From a virus, in IMG/VR virus record IMGVR_UViG_3300043409_001170, positions 1-30,111 of that record: a stretch of DNA of 30,111 bases. The stretch is one strand, 5' to 3'. Under the pieces are notes generated by a model, which worked only from the letters and a program-made list of their open reading frames with translations, was not told the origin of the DNA and did no database searches. The translations under genes were made by a program, and so were the position numbers. This document shows positions 1-6,781 of this stretch, in pieces. Every line of letters begins with the position of its first letter. Position 1 is the first letter of the stretch.

Positions 1-1247
1 AGCTCGTTGTGCAGACGTTCAAGCACCGGCCCAAGCATCAGCAGCTTTTCTTCGTGACGCTCGGCCACTTCCGTTGCAGTCATGCGTGTATCGGTAGCAT
101 TGGCAAGCATCAAGAACAGATCAGCATAGAAAGAACCTCGGATACGCTCGCGAACATCTTGGATGTCCATAAGTAAATGGTTCAAATCTAAGTTTACTTC
201 CCAAGCAGTTTTGATGCCATTTGCATTAGAAGCAGCATCAACATAAGTAATACCTCCGGGAAGTGTCTCCACATCTCGGTTCTTCATACTTGTAGGTACT
301 TGTAATGGGGGCTTTGTTTTATAATCGATTACTTGCGCTTTTCTTAATTGTTCATGTTGTAACTGTTTAACATCGCCCAATGCTTCCATTGCGGGCGAGT
401 TGCCATAGATGTCGCCGCCGGCCACGGCCCATCTAGGCACGACAGCGGGGAATGTTTTAAACCCGCTTTCACTTAAGAACTTGTTGGGGTTGCCACCTAC
501 CTCGAAATAGTAGGAACCCCACGCCATGTTCTTATCGTCTTTCATGCGCTCGTCACGGTCGGCACGAGGCTCGATCGCGTGGATGATCCTGATCCACTGG
601 TCGAGGCTGCCGCGATCGTACATGTTCTGCACCACCGTCGAGCAGTTCTTGTACCCGAACTCTTTCACCAGCTCGCCAACCGTCTTCTCGAATTCGCGAT
701 ACAGGGTGCAAACGCGGCCCTGATAGTCCTGAGCGATTGCGTATTCACCGACCGTCACCGGATAGTGATGGATCACGGTTTTGAAGTCGGGCAACACGAT
801 CGAGGCTGCGGTGCCGAACGCGCCCAGCTCCTCGTACAACTGGTGCAGAGTGCGATAGGTGTTCGAGCGGTTGAAGATGATCTGCATGCGCCGCGTCACA
901 TCATCAAGCCACAGCTTGACCGGTGGATAGGCATTGAGCTGCGGGTCTTGGGTGCCAAGCCGGAACCAAGGCCGAGCCGGTGATGTGGCCCCTGCCATCA
1001 TGCCTGCGCCCAGCGTCCGCAATGCGCGGGTGCCGGTGCTGTCATAGATGTTGTTGTGCCTGCGCCAACCTTTGTCGCGATCCTGCACAAAGTACCGGCC
1101 AGACCGAGGCAGCACATAGGTCGTGATCTCCTGCCAGTGCGCCCACCAAGATGCGCGCTCGGACTTCAGCATTCCCCAGCGGGTAAAGAGCTTGTCACGC
1201 CTCGGTGCGTTGGGATGCGATCCCGCGTCACTGGTATAATCACTCAT
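1..1247 (-). CDS. Portal (head-to-tail connector) protein, 3' end outside window
   Basis: The frame reads from an ATG at 1247 to the left edge (415 codons) without a stop, so the C-terminal part is missing. The translation looks like the phage head-to-tail connecting family (PF12236): an N-terminal segment with WWAHWQEITTYVLPRSG, then DSTGTRALRTLGAGMMAG, a GTAASIVLPDF segment, and near the window edge ERHEEKLLMLGPVLERL, the conserved helix of this family. Members form the dodecameric ring at the unique capsid vertex through which DNA is packaged and ejected; they usually run to about 500-560 residues. A GGGAAG Shine-Dalgarno lies 8 nt before the ATG, overlapping the stop region of the upstream gene. 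It is the last visible gene of the terminase-portal run. The family call is by recognition of sequence pattern. Confidence 0.9.
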   Translation of the reverse strand, partial: MSDYTSDAGSHPNAPRRDKLFTRWGMLKSERASWWAHWQEITTYVLPRSGRYFVQDRDKGWRRHNNIYDSTGTRALRTLGAGMMAGATSPARPWFRLGTQDPQLNAYPPVKLWLDDVTRRMQIIFNRSNTYRTLHQLYEELGAFGTAASIVLPDFKTVIHHYPVTVGEYAIAQDYQGRVCTLYREFEKTVGELVKEFGYKNCSTVVQNMYDRGSLDQWIRIIHAIEPRADRDERMKDDKNMAWGSYYFEVGGNPNKFLSESGFKTFPAVVPRWAVAGGDIYGNSPAMEALGDVKQLQHEQLRKAQVIDYKTKPPLQVPTSMKNRDVETLPGGITYVDAASNANGIKTAWEVNLDLNHLLMDIQDVRERIRGSFYADLFLMLANATDTRMTATEVAERHEEKLLMLGPVLERLHNE

Positions 1248-1250
1248 GGT

Positions 1251-1592
1251 TTAGCTTCCCAACAGTGTGGACTTGCCAAGGGCCAGATTGCTCGTGTCAA
1301 CACCGGCAGGACCGGTCAACATCGTGCTGGCCACTCCGCCTTTGCTGTCTTCCTGAGCCGCTGACAGGATCGATGCGGTATCAGGCTGCTTCTGGTTGGC
1401 TCTATTCACCGCCTGCTGCGAGGACTGCTCCTGCTTCAGCGCGCTTGCCTCGGCAGACTTCTGAGCTGCGGCCTGCATGGCCAACCCTTTTTTCTGCGCC
1501 TCGGCGTTCTGCATGCCCGAATAAACCGAGAATGCGGTGCCTGCCACCGTTGCGGCAGCGGCAGCAGCCGTTAATGAAATACTACCAGCCAT
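1251..1592 (-). CDS. Small Ala-rich protein with N-terminal hydrophobic segment, unknown
   Basis: A 113-aa protein starting with a hydrophobic Ala-rich stretch (LTAAAAAATVAGTAFSVYSG, residues about 7-26) that could cross a membrane, followed by a helical Gln/Ala/Lys-rich region (residues 28-75) and a Gly/Ser-rich tail. A good ribosome site (GGGAGAATAGAC) precedes the ATG and spans the stop codon of the gene upstream, so the two are translationally coupled. Its place directly upstream of the portal suggests a small virion or head-completion protein, as is common in podovirus clusters, but no family could be assigned from the sequence. The function is unknown. Confidence 0.75.
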   Translation of the reverse strand: MAGSISLTAAAAAATVAGTAFSVYSGMQNAEAQKKGLAMQAAAQKSAEASALKQEQSSQQAVNRANQKQPDTASILSAAQEDSKGGVASTMLTGPAGVDTSNLALGKSTLLGS

Positions 1593-1594
1593 GT

Positions 1595-2056
1595 CTATTC
1601 TCCCGTGATCGTGATGTGGTTGGTTGACCCCTCATGGCGGGACATGAGCTGGTCTGCTTCAGATGTGAATTCATTCTCGGCCTCGGCAACGGTTGTGGCT
1701 GCGGTGGCAAAGATCATGGTCATGTCGAGATCGGAGATGGCAACGAATGCCTGTTTGCGTCCGGCACTGCCCGCAATCACGTTATAGCCGGTGAACAGGC
1801 AGACCTTTTCGCCGATCAACAGTTTGGCATCGCCATTGATGATCAGCATGGTCGGCACATTGATCAGCGCGCCGGTCATGATCTCGCCCGCTTTCATGCA
1901 AATGGTGCGAGAATACATGCCGCCGTGGATGGTGTGATGCGTCTCAAGCTGGTGTTGGTCGCACTGCTTCACGACATCCTGCAACACATACACGGCCTGC
2001 AACGCTTCCGCGTTCATTGCCGGTATCCGATTGCCTGCCGCAGCGATGTCCATCAT
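1595..2056 (-). CDS. Conserved cupin-like protein of the head cluster, unknown function
   Basis: A 153-aa protein. The centre (residues about 40-115) carries alternating short beta-strand segments with Gly and His residues (THHTIHGGMYSRTICMKAG, then PTMLIINGDAKLLIGE, then AGSAGRKQAFVAIS), a layout typical of a small double-stranded beta-helix (cupin) fold. The C-terminal 30 residues are acidic and helical. The start overlaps the stop of the upstream GNAT gene (ATGA, 4 bp), showing coupled translation. Proteins of this look recur beside portal genes, but no enzymatic activity can be claimed; a structural or decoration role in the virion is a guess. The fold is inferred from strand pattern only. 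Confidence 0.75.
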   Translation of the reverse strand: MMDIAAAGNRIPAMNAEALQAVYVLQDVVKQCDQHQLETHHTIHGGMYSRTICMKAGEIMTGALINVPTMLIINGDAKLLIGEKVCLFTGYNVIAGSAGRKQAFVAISDLDMTMIFATAATTVAEAENEFTSEADQLMSRHEGSTNHITITGE

Positions 2057-2553
2057 AGCACCTTCAAAAACACTTCATTGGTCTTGCGGTATCCAACCCT
2101 CGGCATGATGCTTGACAGCTTGCCATGAGCAGGCACCGTCATTGCAAAACTTGCCGCACCTAAATCTCGGGCCATGCTTTCAGCTTCCTTGATCAGCTTT
2201 AAACCGGCTCCAGACTTTCGGTGCGCCTTGCCGACGAACAGGCTTTCCATCGACGCTGACAGGTGACCATAGTGAGGTAGCACCGCAACAATCAAACCAG
2301 CGAACCCCACCAGCTTGCCGTCAATGAACGCACCGATCGCGTGTAGGTACCCCGCTTCTTCCATCTTGATATAGCTGTCCATCTGTGGGGCCGGTGCCGC
2401 CAACAATTCATTGGCCTGCTCCGCGTATTCCCGCAACAGATCGGCAATCTCAGGGCATGCAAACAGGTGTGGCACCGATGTTCGCATGACCTCACATTGC
2501 CTGCGAAGGATAGGTTCGGGCTTTTCCTTTACGGATACCTTAGAGCTTGGCAT
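2053..2553 (-). CDS. GNAT-family N-acetyltransferase of the head cluster
   Basis: A 166-aa protein whose C-terminal two thirds have the GNAT layout: a strand pair GAFIDGKLVGFAGLIV, the strand ASMESLFVGKAHRKSGAG with the acetyl-CoA pyrophosphate-binding R/Q-x-x-G-x-G/A-like loop (RKSGAG), helix LKLIKEAESMARDLGA, and a final strand-turn with RVGYRKTNEVFLKVL. GNAT proteins transfer an acetyl group from acetyl-CoA to amines; the phage target is unknown. The frame is open upstream to 2601, but the ATG at 2553 is preferred because GGAAGGAG sits 10 nt before it, inside the end of the large terminase gene, which it overlaps by 14 bp. GNAT genes between terminase and portal are frequent in podovirus genomes. 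Confidence 0.85.
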   Translation of the reverse strand: MPSSKVSVKEKPEPILRRQCEVMRTSVPHLFACPEIADLLREYAEQANELLAAPAPQMDSYIKMEEAGYLHAIGAFIDGKLVGFAGLIVAVLPHYGHLSASMESLFVGKAHRKSGAGLKLIKEAESMARDLGAASFAMTVPAHGKLSSIMPRVGYRKTNEVFLKVL

Positions 2554-4069
2554 ACGGATCGTACTCCTTCCGGTGCCGGTAACCGCCCAGCTCCATGACA
2601 ATCGAGCGTTTGGGCGTGTCCATCAGGCCCAGCACATAGGCCGATGCAAAGTCAGGCGATCGACCGATCTTGTCCATGATCTCTTCACGGCTGGCGACTT
2701 GGATGATCGGCCCCACCAGCTTCCATGTCGGCGCACACAGATCGGCAAACAGGCGCGGGTCAGGTGGCAGGCTGACACCCATGTTGTTTGATGGGTCGAG
2801 GGCTTCGCGCATGCGCCACCACAGCTCGGATCGCTGATTGCGGAACCTGAGCCTGCCGGATCGATCGGTGCCGAGCGCGCTTTCGGCCACGTTCACGCCC
2901 AGCACCTGTTGCCGCATCTCGGTCAGAAAATCGTAGGGGCTGGACCCGACACCGATCACATCGATATGCAGCGGCGCACCGTCTCGAGCGGCGGCCACCA
3001 CCAGACCGGCAACGGTCGGGCCATCGGGTGTGGCCTTGCCCTCATAGGTCAGCGGCTCGTCAAACCACATGCCATGCCGGCGGGCAATGATGGTCATGTC
3101 CTTGCCGCCTCGCGCCACATCGACCCCGACACTGTCCATCGGTTGCAGCTTGATCGGCTTGACCCACCGAGCCTGTGCCGCCTCGACCCATGCAGTCGGG
3201 ATCACTTGCCACGGATCATCTTCCATCCCCGCTTGGAAGTCACCGTTCAGCATCTGCGAGCGCAATGGCTCGGGCAGGGATTGCAGTTGCGCCATGTATC
3301 CAGTCCCCATCAGGTACGGGTTGTCGCTGATCCGCGATGGTATGAAGGTGCGGGACAGCGGTTTGATTGTTTCGCCATTGTGTTCGAACGGCTCGCCGGT
3401 CTCGACCTCTTCATCCTTGCCATCGACGGTTGCAAACCATCGCAGCTCACCGGCAACGGCTGGGTTGGGATGCTTCTTGTCTAGCCAAGGCCCAAAGAAC
3501 TTGACGATCCACCGGCCCTCTGCGGTGGTCGGCGGGTTGAAGGTGAGCAGGGCTTGGCACCGCTGATCGCGCACGATCGTTCGCAGCCACCCGAGCAGGA
3601 AGCGCACCGCGTCCTCGCGCATGTTCGCGGCCTCATCAAAAACCAACAGGTCATGCGGTCGGCCCTGATACTTTTTTTCGTCGCCGGCATTGGGGAAAGA
3701 GCCGAACTCGATCTGACACCGGACGCCATCGGCCCTTGTCGTGCGCCAGATGTTGTCCTTGCCATTGTATCCCTCGCGCCCGCCCAACAGCTCGGTGAAG
3801 CGATCGATCACGCCGGTCAGCTCGGTGCCGTTAAGCCGGAACACGCCAACCTTGCGGTGTTGCGTCAGTGCTTTGCCGCAGGCCAGATCGGTCTTGCCAC
3901 CACCGGCGGCACCACCATAGCCGATGATGTCGGCGCGGCTGCTGTAGGCCATGCTCTGTGGCCCCTCGAGCGGTCTCCAGATGGTCTTGTCGCTGACCAA
4001 TAACTGATCAAGCTCGGCGCGCTCTTCCGGTGTCAGGTATGACAGCAAGGACGGATCAAACGCCACCAT
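2540..4069 (-). CDS. terL: Terminase large subunit (packaging ATPase-nuclease)
   Basis: A 509-aa protein with the full two-part terminase plan. The ATPase part has a Walker A motif GGAAGGGKT (residues 52-60), a Walker B strand LLVFDEA (141-147), and a coupling segment LLTFNPPT shortly after. The nuclease part has the RuvC/RNase H-like start VGVDVARGGKD and later IDVIGVGSS. TerL cuts concatemeric DNA and pumps it through the portal by ATP hydrolysis. An upstream in-frame start exists at 4135, but the ATG at 4069 has GGAAGG 8 nt before it and overlaps the TerS stop by 14 bp, so it is chosen. The order TerS-TerL-GNAT-cupin-Ala-rich-portal is continuous and overlapped, indicating one transcript. 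Confidence 0.95.
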   Translation of the reverse strand: MVAFDPSLLSYLTPEERAELDQLLVSDKTIWRPLEGPQSMAYSSRADIIGYGGAAGGGKTDLACGKALTQHRKVGVFRLNGTELTGVIDRFTELLGGREGYNGKDNIWRTTRADGVRCQIEFGSFPNAGDEKKYQGRPHDLLVFDEAANMREDAVRFLLGWLRTIVRDQRCQALLTFNPPTTAEGRWIVKFFGPWLDKKHPNPAVAGELRWFATVDGKDEEVETGEPFEHNGETIKPLSRTFIPSRISDNPYLMGTGYMAQLQSLPEPLRSQMLNGDFQAGMEDDPWQVIPTAWVEAAQARWVKPIKLQPMDSVGVDVARGGKDMTIIARRHGMWFDEPLTYEGKATPDGPTVAGLVVAAARDGAPLHIDVIGVGSSPYDFLTEMRQQVLGVNVAESALGTDRSGRLRFRNQRSELWWRMREALDPSNNMGVSLPPDPRLFADLCAPTWKLVGPIIQVASREEIMDKIGRSPDFASAYVLGLMDTPKRSIVMELGGYRHRKEYDPYAKL

Positions 4070-4586
4070 CTTGCGCCTTCCGAGCGGCGGCAGCGGCGAT
4101 GATCGCTTGCAGCTTGGCTGCGCGCTGCGTGTCATCCATCGGCTCGATCAGCGGGTTGTCAGGATCACCCGAGATGGTGGTGCGGTTGCCGTACTTCTTG
4201 GGGTTCCACACGGCCAGCAGCTTCAGACGCTGCTCAACACGGTTGCGCGCCCATGCAACGTACCCGTTGTCGATCTTGCCTCCGCCCTCGCCGGCAATGC
4301 GTTCAGGCTGCGCGTCGATGATCTCCATCGTTTCATCAGCAATCGCATCGTGTCCGATATCCCGTGCCTGCGCGAAGCGTTGAGCAAACTCTTTATCTTT
4401 TTCCAACCACAGATAGACGGTTGAATAGTGAACGCCATTTTCTCTAGCCCATTGGCGCAGTGTTTTGCCTTCAGAAATCCATTTGATTAATTGATCTGCG
4501 GCCCATTGCGGCACCGGCTCAACCGGTCGGCCCATTTTTTTGCCTGATGACTTTCCACCGGTCTGGGGTTTGCGCTCGTCGGTCAT
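4056..4586 (-). CDS. terS: Terminase small subunit, Sf6 gp1-like
   Basis: A 176-aa protein. After a basic N-terminal tail (GKSSGKKMGRP) there is a helix-turn-helix-like region LRQWARENGVHYSTVYLWL (about residues 46-64), then the oligomerisation helices with FAQRFAQARDIGHDAIADE, and a conserved VAWARNRVEQRLKLLAVWNPKKYG segment. This matches the Sf6-type small terminase family, which binds the packaging site and regulates TerL. The ATG at 4586 is chosen; an in-frame ATG lies at 4625, and neither has a strong ribosome site, so translation may be coupled to the upstream HTH gene, which runs 68 bp into this one. Confidence 0.9.
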   Translation of the reverse strand: MTDERKPQTGGKSSGKKMGRPVEPVPQWAADQLIKWISEGKTLRQWARENGVHYSTVYLWLEKDKEFAQRFAQARDIGHDAIADETMEIIDAQPERIAGEGGGKIDNGYVAWARNRVEQRLKLLAVWNPKKYGNRTTISGDPDNPLIEPMDDTQRAAKLQAIIAAAAARKAQDGGV

Positions 4587-4797
4587 AGTTGCACAATTTC
4601 TGTATGGTTGATCGGGGCATGCCAAACATTTTGGCTAGTTTTCTATAGCCTATTTTCTGGTCTTCGTGAAGGTCACGAATTAGATCGACGGTGTCATCAG
4701 GTATTTTAGAATTGTGATGTGATGATCCTATCCGATATCCGCGTTCGTTAACCGCAATCACTCTGGCCGGTGCTTTAATCACTTGTTTGCCTTTCAA
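4519..4797 (-). CDS. Small helix-turn-helix protein, non-ATG start
   Basis: Up to 92 aa. The conserved block begins at IAVNERGYRIGSSHH and continues as TVDLIRDLHEDQKIGYRKLAKMFGMPRSTIQKLCNYDRRAQTP, a classical helix-turn-helix (residues about 37-65). This resembles small phage proteins with a resolvase/homeodomain-like HTH that often sit before terminase genes. There is no ATG near the expected start: TTG at 4797 overlaps the previous stop, and GTG at 4782 has GAAAGG about 7 nt before it; either could be used. The usual family end (RRAQTPxRWK) comes before residue 85, and the remaining tail overlaps terS. It probably binds DNA; the target is unknown. Confidence 0.7.
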   Translation of the reverse strand: MKGKQVIKAPARVIAVNERGYRIGSSHHNSKIPDDTVDLIRDLHEDQKIGYRKLAKMFGMPRSTIQKLCNYDRRAQTPDRWKVIRQKNGPTG

Positions 4798-5012
4798 GAT
4801 TGAGCCATCTCAGCGACACGCTTTTCTTTAGCGATCTGTTGTATGGATGGCAAATCACCAGTGACCTGTAATGCCCACTCGACTTTCGACCAGCTTTTGT
4901 ATTCGCCGTGGATTGCTTTGTTAATAATCTTTTTGGCCTTTGCCAGATCACGGCAATATTCACCTCGATTGCACCGGCCTTGGCATGGCGGGCAATCCTT
5001 CTTTTTGCTCAT
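4794..5012 (-). CDS. Small Cys-rich protein, possible zinc binder
   Basis: A 72-aa protein with four cysteines spaced C-x2-C-x3-C-x5-C in its first 20 residues (CPPCQGRCNRGEYC), followed by a basic helical region (DLAKAKKIINKAIHG) and a neutral C-terminal half. The cysteines could hold a zinc ion. The ribosome site GGGGGAGG is 2 nt from the ATG, rather close, and the ATG overlaps the stop of the upstream gene (ATGA), so coupled re-initiation is likely. No family was recognised. It lies between two other nucleic-acid-binding-like small genes. Confidence 0.7.
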   Translation of the reverse strand: MSKKKDCPPCQGRCNRGEYCRDLAKAKKIINKAIHGEYKSWSKVEWALQVTGDLPSIQQIAKEKRVAEMAQS

Positions 5013-5242
5013 GGCCTCCCCCTATCGAATAAATGGCGCATGACAGCCTTCAATTCTTCCACTGCTCGTTTCCCCCTGATCCGTTCCCGAGCCCCAAGGG
5101 CGTCCCTCCTTATGGCAAGGGGCCGCCTTAAAAGCTCACGGGCTTCACACTCTAAGGCCCAGCGCGGGCAATAGTTGCAAACCGTGTCGCCGGTTGCGAG
5201 GGTGATGGTGTCATCCCGTATGCACTTGCGGCACTTGGCCAT
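5009..5242 (-). CDS. Small protein with two CxxC pairs
   Basis: A 77-aa protein. The N-terminus has CRKC and CNYC, two CxxC pairs about 18 residues apart, which can form a zinc ribbon. The rest is a basic helical segment of the recurring phage pattern ECEARELLRRPLAIRRDAL...RGKRAVEELKAVM. The start is taken as the ATG at 5242 because it overlaps the preceding stop (TGATG); an in-frame extension to 5287 exists but would lie wholly inside the upstream gene. It ends with an ATGA overlap with the next gene. A nucleic-acid-binding role is plausible but not shown. Confidence 0.7.
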   Translation of the reverse strand: MAKCRKCIRDDTITLATGDTVCNYCPRWALECEARELLRRPLAIRRDALGARERIRGKRAVEELKAVMRHLFDRGRP

Positions 5243-5505
5243 CAGTGTTTGTCTGCCGGTGCCACCGAGGCAATCCAGCCCGAGCATATCTCAACAACCT
5301 CGCGTTTATTAATTTCAGCGAATGCCTGTTTAGATCGTTCTTCTGGGTGCTGATCCCAGCCGATCGAAAAGCTGGACACTGCGCCTTCCTGCTGAAACCA
5401 GAAACGCACTTCCGGTTCGCCTTCATCGTTTTGTTTCCGCATCATTACGATTTGCCCAAGATCGGGACTAAAAAAAAATTTACAAAATTCATGGTTTTTT
5501 TTCAT
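5242..5505 (-). CDS. Hypothetical protein, 87 aa
   Basis: The product starts MKKNHEFCKFFFSPDLGQIV and looks like a small alpha-beta protein with strands around QIVMMRKQNDEGEPEVRFWFQ and an acidic helix EERSKQAFAEINKREVVEIC. No family was recognised. Its ATG lies 17 bp inside the end of the upstream 39-aa membrane peptide gene; an AAGG element is about 10 nt before it. Two long A/T homopolymers lie in the first 45 bases (8 A after the ATG and a 9-T run shortly after), which would be prone to slippage. The stop overlaps the next ATG by one base (TGATG). Confidence 0.65.
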   Translation of the reverse strand: MKKNHEFCKFFFSPDLGQIVMMRKQNDEGEPEVRFWFQQEGAVSSFSIGWDQHPEERSKQAFAEINKREVVEICSGWIASVAPADKH

Positions 5506-5608
5506 TGTCTTTGACCTTGTCCCATAAACGTATCATCTCGATACCGATCCAGACTTGGACCAGAACCCACACAACAACAATTGCCAGAGTGATTTCATAA
5601 TCACCCAT
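5489..5608 (-). CDS. 39-aa single-span membrane peptide
   Basis: This short ORF (start MGDYEITLAIVVVWVLVQVW) has one clear transmembrane segment at residues 7-23, then a short amphipathic positively charged tail (MIRLWDKVKDNEKKP). The ATG overlaps the stop of the 21-aa peptide upstream (TGATG), and the end overlaps the 87-aa gene by 17 bp, so it sits exactly in register in the overlapped chain. This placement is the main evidence that it is real. The function is unknown; tiny membrane peptides of this kind in phage early regions can modulate host envelope or defence, which is only inference. Confidence 0.55.
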   Translation of the reverse strand: MGDYEITLAIVVVWVLVQVWIGIEMIRLWDKVKDNEKKP

Positions 5609-5673
5609 CACTGGCACCCAACCATCGAAACAGCGATCAGTGCCAATACAACAACTAGAACAGAACTATCCAT
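5608..5673 (-). CDS. 21-aa hydrophobic mini-peptide
   Basis: A 22-codon ORF with a strong ribosome site (GGAGGTGAGTG then ATG) and single-base overlaps with its neighbours on both sides (TGATG at each end). Apart from the first four residues the peptide is almost wholly hydrophobic (VLVVVLALIAVSMVG) and ends in CQ, so it would be a bare transmembrane helix. Its ribosome site region is identical over 17 bases to that of the 75-aa gene at 5900. The ORF is very short, so the call rests on the ribosome site and the junction pattern. Confidence 0.5.
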   Translation of the reverse strand: MDSSVLVVVLALIAVSMVGCQ

Positions 5674-5900
5674 CACTCACCTCCTGTTGCTTTGGCGAAT
5701 GTTGCCTTTGCCTCATTTGATACGTTCTCATCCCAATCCCGCTTGTTGATATGGTTTCGCATGTCAATCAGGGCTTCAACCAACTCTGCCTTGTCTTCAC
5801 GCAACCGTTCAATCTCGTCAGCGGCTTCATTTTTTAAATCACGGTCAGGGTTATCTCGCCACCCTACAAACCTGTCCCGCAACCGTTCAACGATGTCCAT
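5673..5900 (-). CDS. MDI-type coiled-coil protein (Ea22/Ead-like)
   Basis: A 75-aa protein beginning MDIVERLRDRFVGW followed by an acidic coiled-coil helix NEAADEIERLREDKAELVEALI. Small proteins starting MxDIVERLRD and continuing with AADEIERLR are widespread in phage early regions (Ead/Ea22-like); their role is not established. The ATG at 5900 is preferred over an adjacent in-frame GTG because GGAGGTGAGTG precedes it. It overlaps the stop region of the preceding gene by 14 bp and resembles that gene's product at its N-terminus, suggesting an old duplication. Confidence 0.7.
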   Translation of the reverse strand: MDIVERLRDRFVGWRDNPDRDLKNEAADEIERLREDKAELVEALIDMRNHINKRDWDENVSNEAKATFAKATGGE

Positions 5901-6096
5901 CACTCACCTCCTTGTATTTTTCTTCCCACTTATCTGCAATATCTTTGGCAATCGATATGTTTGTGATCCACTCCGCCTCACGTTTGTATGCTGCTCTCAA
6001 TTTTGCATGCAATTCTTCTAATTCCTCATATGCTTCACGATGAAGTGGATCGCCTAAAAAGGCATAGGCATCTTTTAATTTTGTAATAATGTCCAT
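5887..6096 (-). CDS. MDI-type coiled-coil protein, paralogue of the next gene
   Basis: A 69-aa protein starting MDIITKLKDAYAFL, followed by a long charged helix (REAYEELEELHAKLRAAYKREAEW) and a C-terminal helix rich in Lys and Glu. The beginning (MDI, two residues, then K/R-L-K/R-D) and the coiled-coil composition match the protein encoded just downstream. The ATG at 6096 has AAAGG 11 nt before it; an in-frame TTG at 6114 is possible but less likely. It overlaps both neighbours. Function unknown. Confidence 0.65.
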   Translation of the reverse strand: MDIITKLKDAYAFLGDPLHREAYEELEELHAKLRAAYKREAEWITNISIAKDIADKWEEKYKEVSDGHR

Positions 6097-6212
6097 TGTG
6101 TTTTGCCTTTGCAAACTGGGATTTGTGAAATTTTATCGACCACCATAAACATACCGAACAACAGGCCGGCGCAGATTGTTGACCAAAACAAATTTTCAAT
6201 GATGTAAATCAT
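6075..6212 (-). CDS. 45-aa single-span membrane peptide
   Basis: An ORF of 46 codons beginning MIYIIENLFWSTICAGLLFG. Residues 8-25 form a transmembrane helix and the tail is short and positively charged (DKISQIPVCKGK). The ATG overlaps the stop of the 32-aa peptide upstream by one base (TGATG), and the gene fills what would otherwise be a gap between 6097 and 6212, running 22 bp into the next gene. GGGGGC lies before the start. Function unknown. Confidence 0.55.
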   Translation of the reverse strand: MIYIIENLFWSTICAGLLFGMFMVVDKISQIPVCKGKTQWTLLQN

Positions 6213-6310
6213 CAATCGCCCCCAAAAATAAATTCGTGAGCATAAGACAAGATGCCCAAAAGACAGGTGGTGCCAATGCAGACAACAATATCAAGCATGT
6301 CTCGGGTCAT
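6212..6310 (-). CDS. 32-aa single-span membrane peptide
   Basis: A 33-codon ORF beginning MTRDMLDIVVCIGTTCLLGI with one transmembrane segment (residues 6-23) and a short acidic end (HEFIFGGD). Two adjacent ATGs exist (6313 and 6310). The second overlaps the upstream stop as TGATG and has GGAGGGA at normal distance, so it is used. The longer frame to 6400 would add a soluble Cys-containing stretch lying inside the upstream gene and lacks its own ribosome site. Function unknown. Confidence 0.55.
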   Translation of the reverse strand: MTRDMLDIVVCIGTTCLLGILSYAHEFIFGGD

Positions 6311-6534
6311 CATTCCCTCCATGTCACAGCTTTCACAGCCCACATTTGCGCGGTCACCAAAGCGTTGATAGCTGACACAATAAGTTGCCGGTGCAGCCAC
6401 GATGTCGGCGGGGCCAGCTCTATCAAATCGATAACGGCTGCAATTGCCTGCTTGATCCTCAGCACCTTTTCATCACCGCTCGGGTTAAAATCAAGGCCAA
6501 CCATTTTCTGGCCGGTGGTCAATTTGTCAGTCAT
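6310..6534 (-). CDS. Acb2/Tad1-hairpin-like small protein, candidate anti-CBASS sponge
   Basis: A 74-aa protein with the pattern VGLDFNPSGDEKVLRIKQ (residues 12-29), a helix IAAVIDLIE (31-39), a short linker containing R49, and a last helix ending ALVTAQMWAVKAVTW (58-72). This two-helix plan with NPSG near the start and a terminal A-x-M-W-A-V-K-A helix matches the phage proteins grouped under the Acb2/Tad1 hairpin domain. The founding Acb2 proteins bind cyclic di- and trinucleotides and so block CBASS immunity. The match is by eye; whether this member binds nucleotides is not known. A strong AAGGAGG precedes the ATG, and the gene sits in a chain of accessory mini-genes. Confidence 0.65.
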   Translation of the reverse strand: MTDKLTTGQKMVGLDFNPSGDEKVLRIKQAIAAVIDLIELAPPTSWLHRQLIVSAINALVTAQMWAVKAVTWRE

Positions 6535-6781
6535 TTCCGGCCTCCTTTGTGCCGAGCAGCTCGGCCACCTCCTCAACAATCTGTTCGTGCAATTTCTGAC
6601 TGGCCTCGATCTGCTCTTTGTACGCGGTCACCAGCTTGAGGTATTGGCCGTGCGCTATATCCACCGCCATGATCGCGTGTTGATATCTCTCGTCATCGAT
6701 CTCGAGGCTTTCAACTTTATTTAAAATCTCAATCCACATGGCGCATGCAAGCACCACATCATTCGGGTCAATATCAGTCAT
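6527..6781 (-). CDS. Hypothetical acidic helical protein, 84 aa
   Basis: The product starts MTDIDPNDVVLACAMWIEIL and is almost all helical and acidic, with a likely coiled coil in the C-terminal half (KEQIEASQKLHEQIVEEVAELLG). The ATG at 6781 follows AGGGA by 7 nt and overlaps the upstream stop (ATGA). The end overlaps the Acb2-like gene by 8 bp, so the two are co-translated. No family recognised. Confidence 0.65.
   Translation of the reverse strand: MTDIDPNDVVLACAMWIEILNKVESLEIDDERYQHAIMAVDIAHGQYLKLVTAYKEQIEASQKLHEQIVEEVAELLGTKEAGND

Noticed and set aside
1634-2128. Plus-strand 164-codon frame across the cupin-like gene
   Set aside because: Antisense shadow of the overlapped minus-strand genes; His/Ala-rich composition and no initiation signal.
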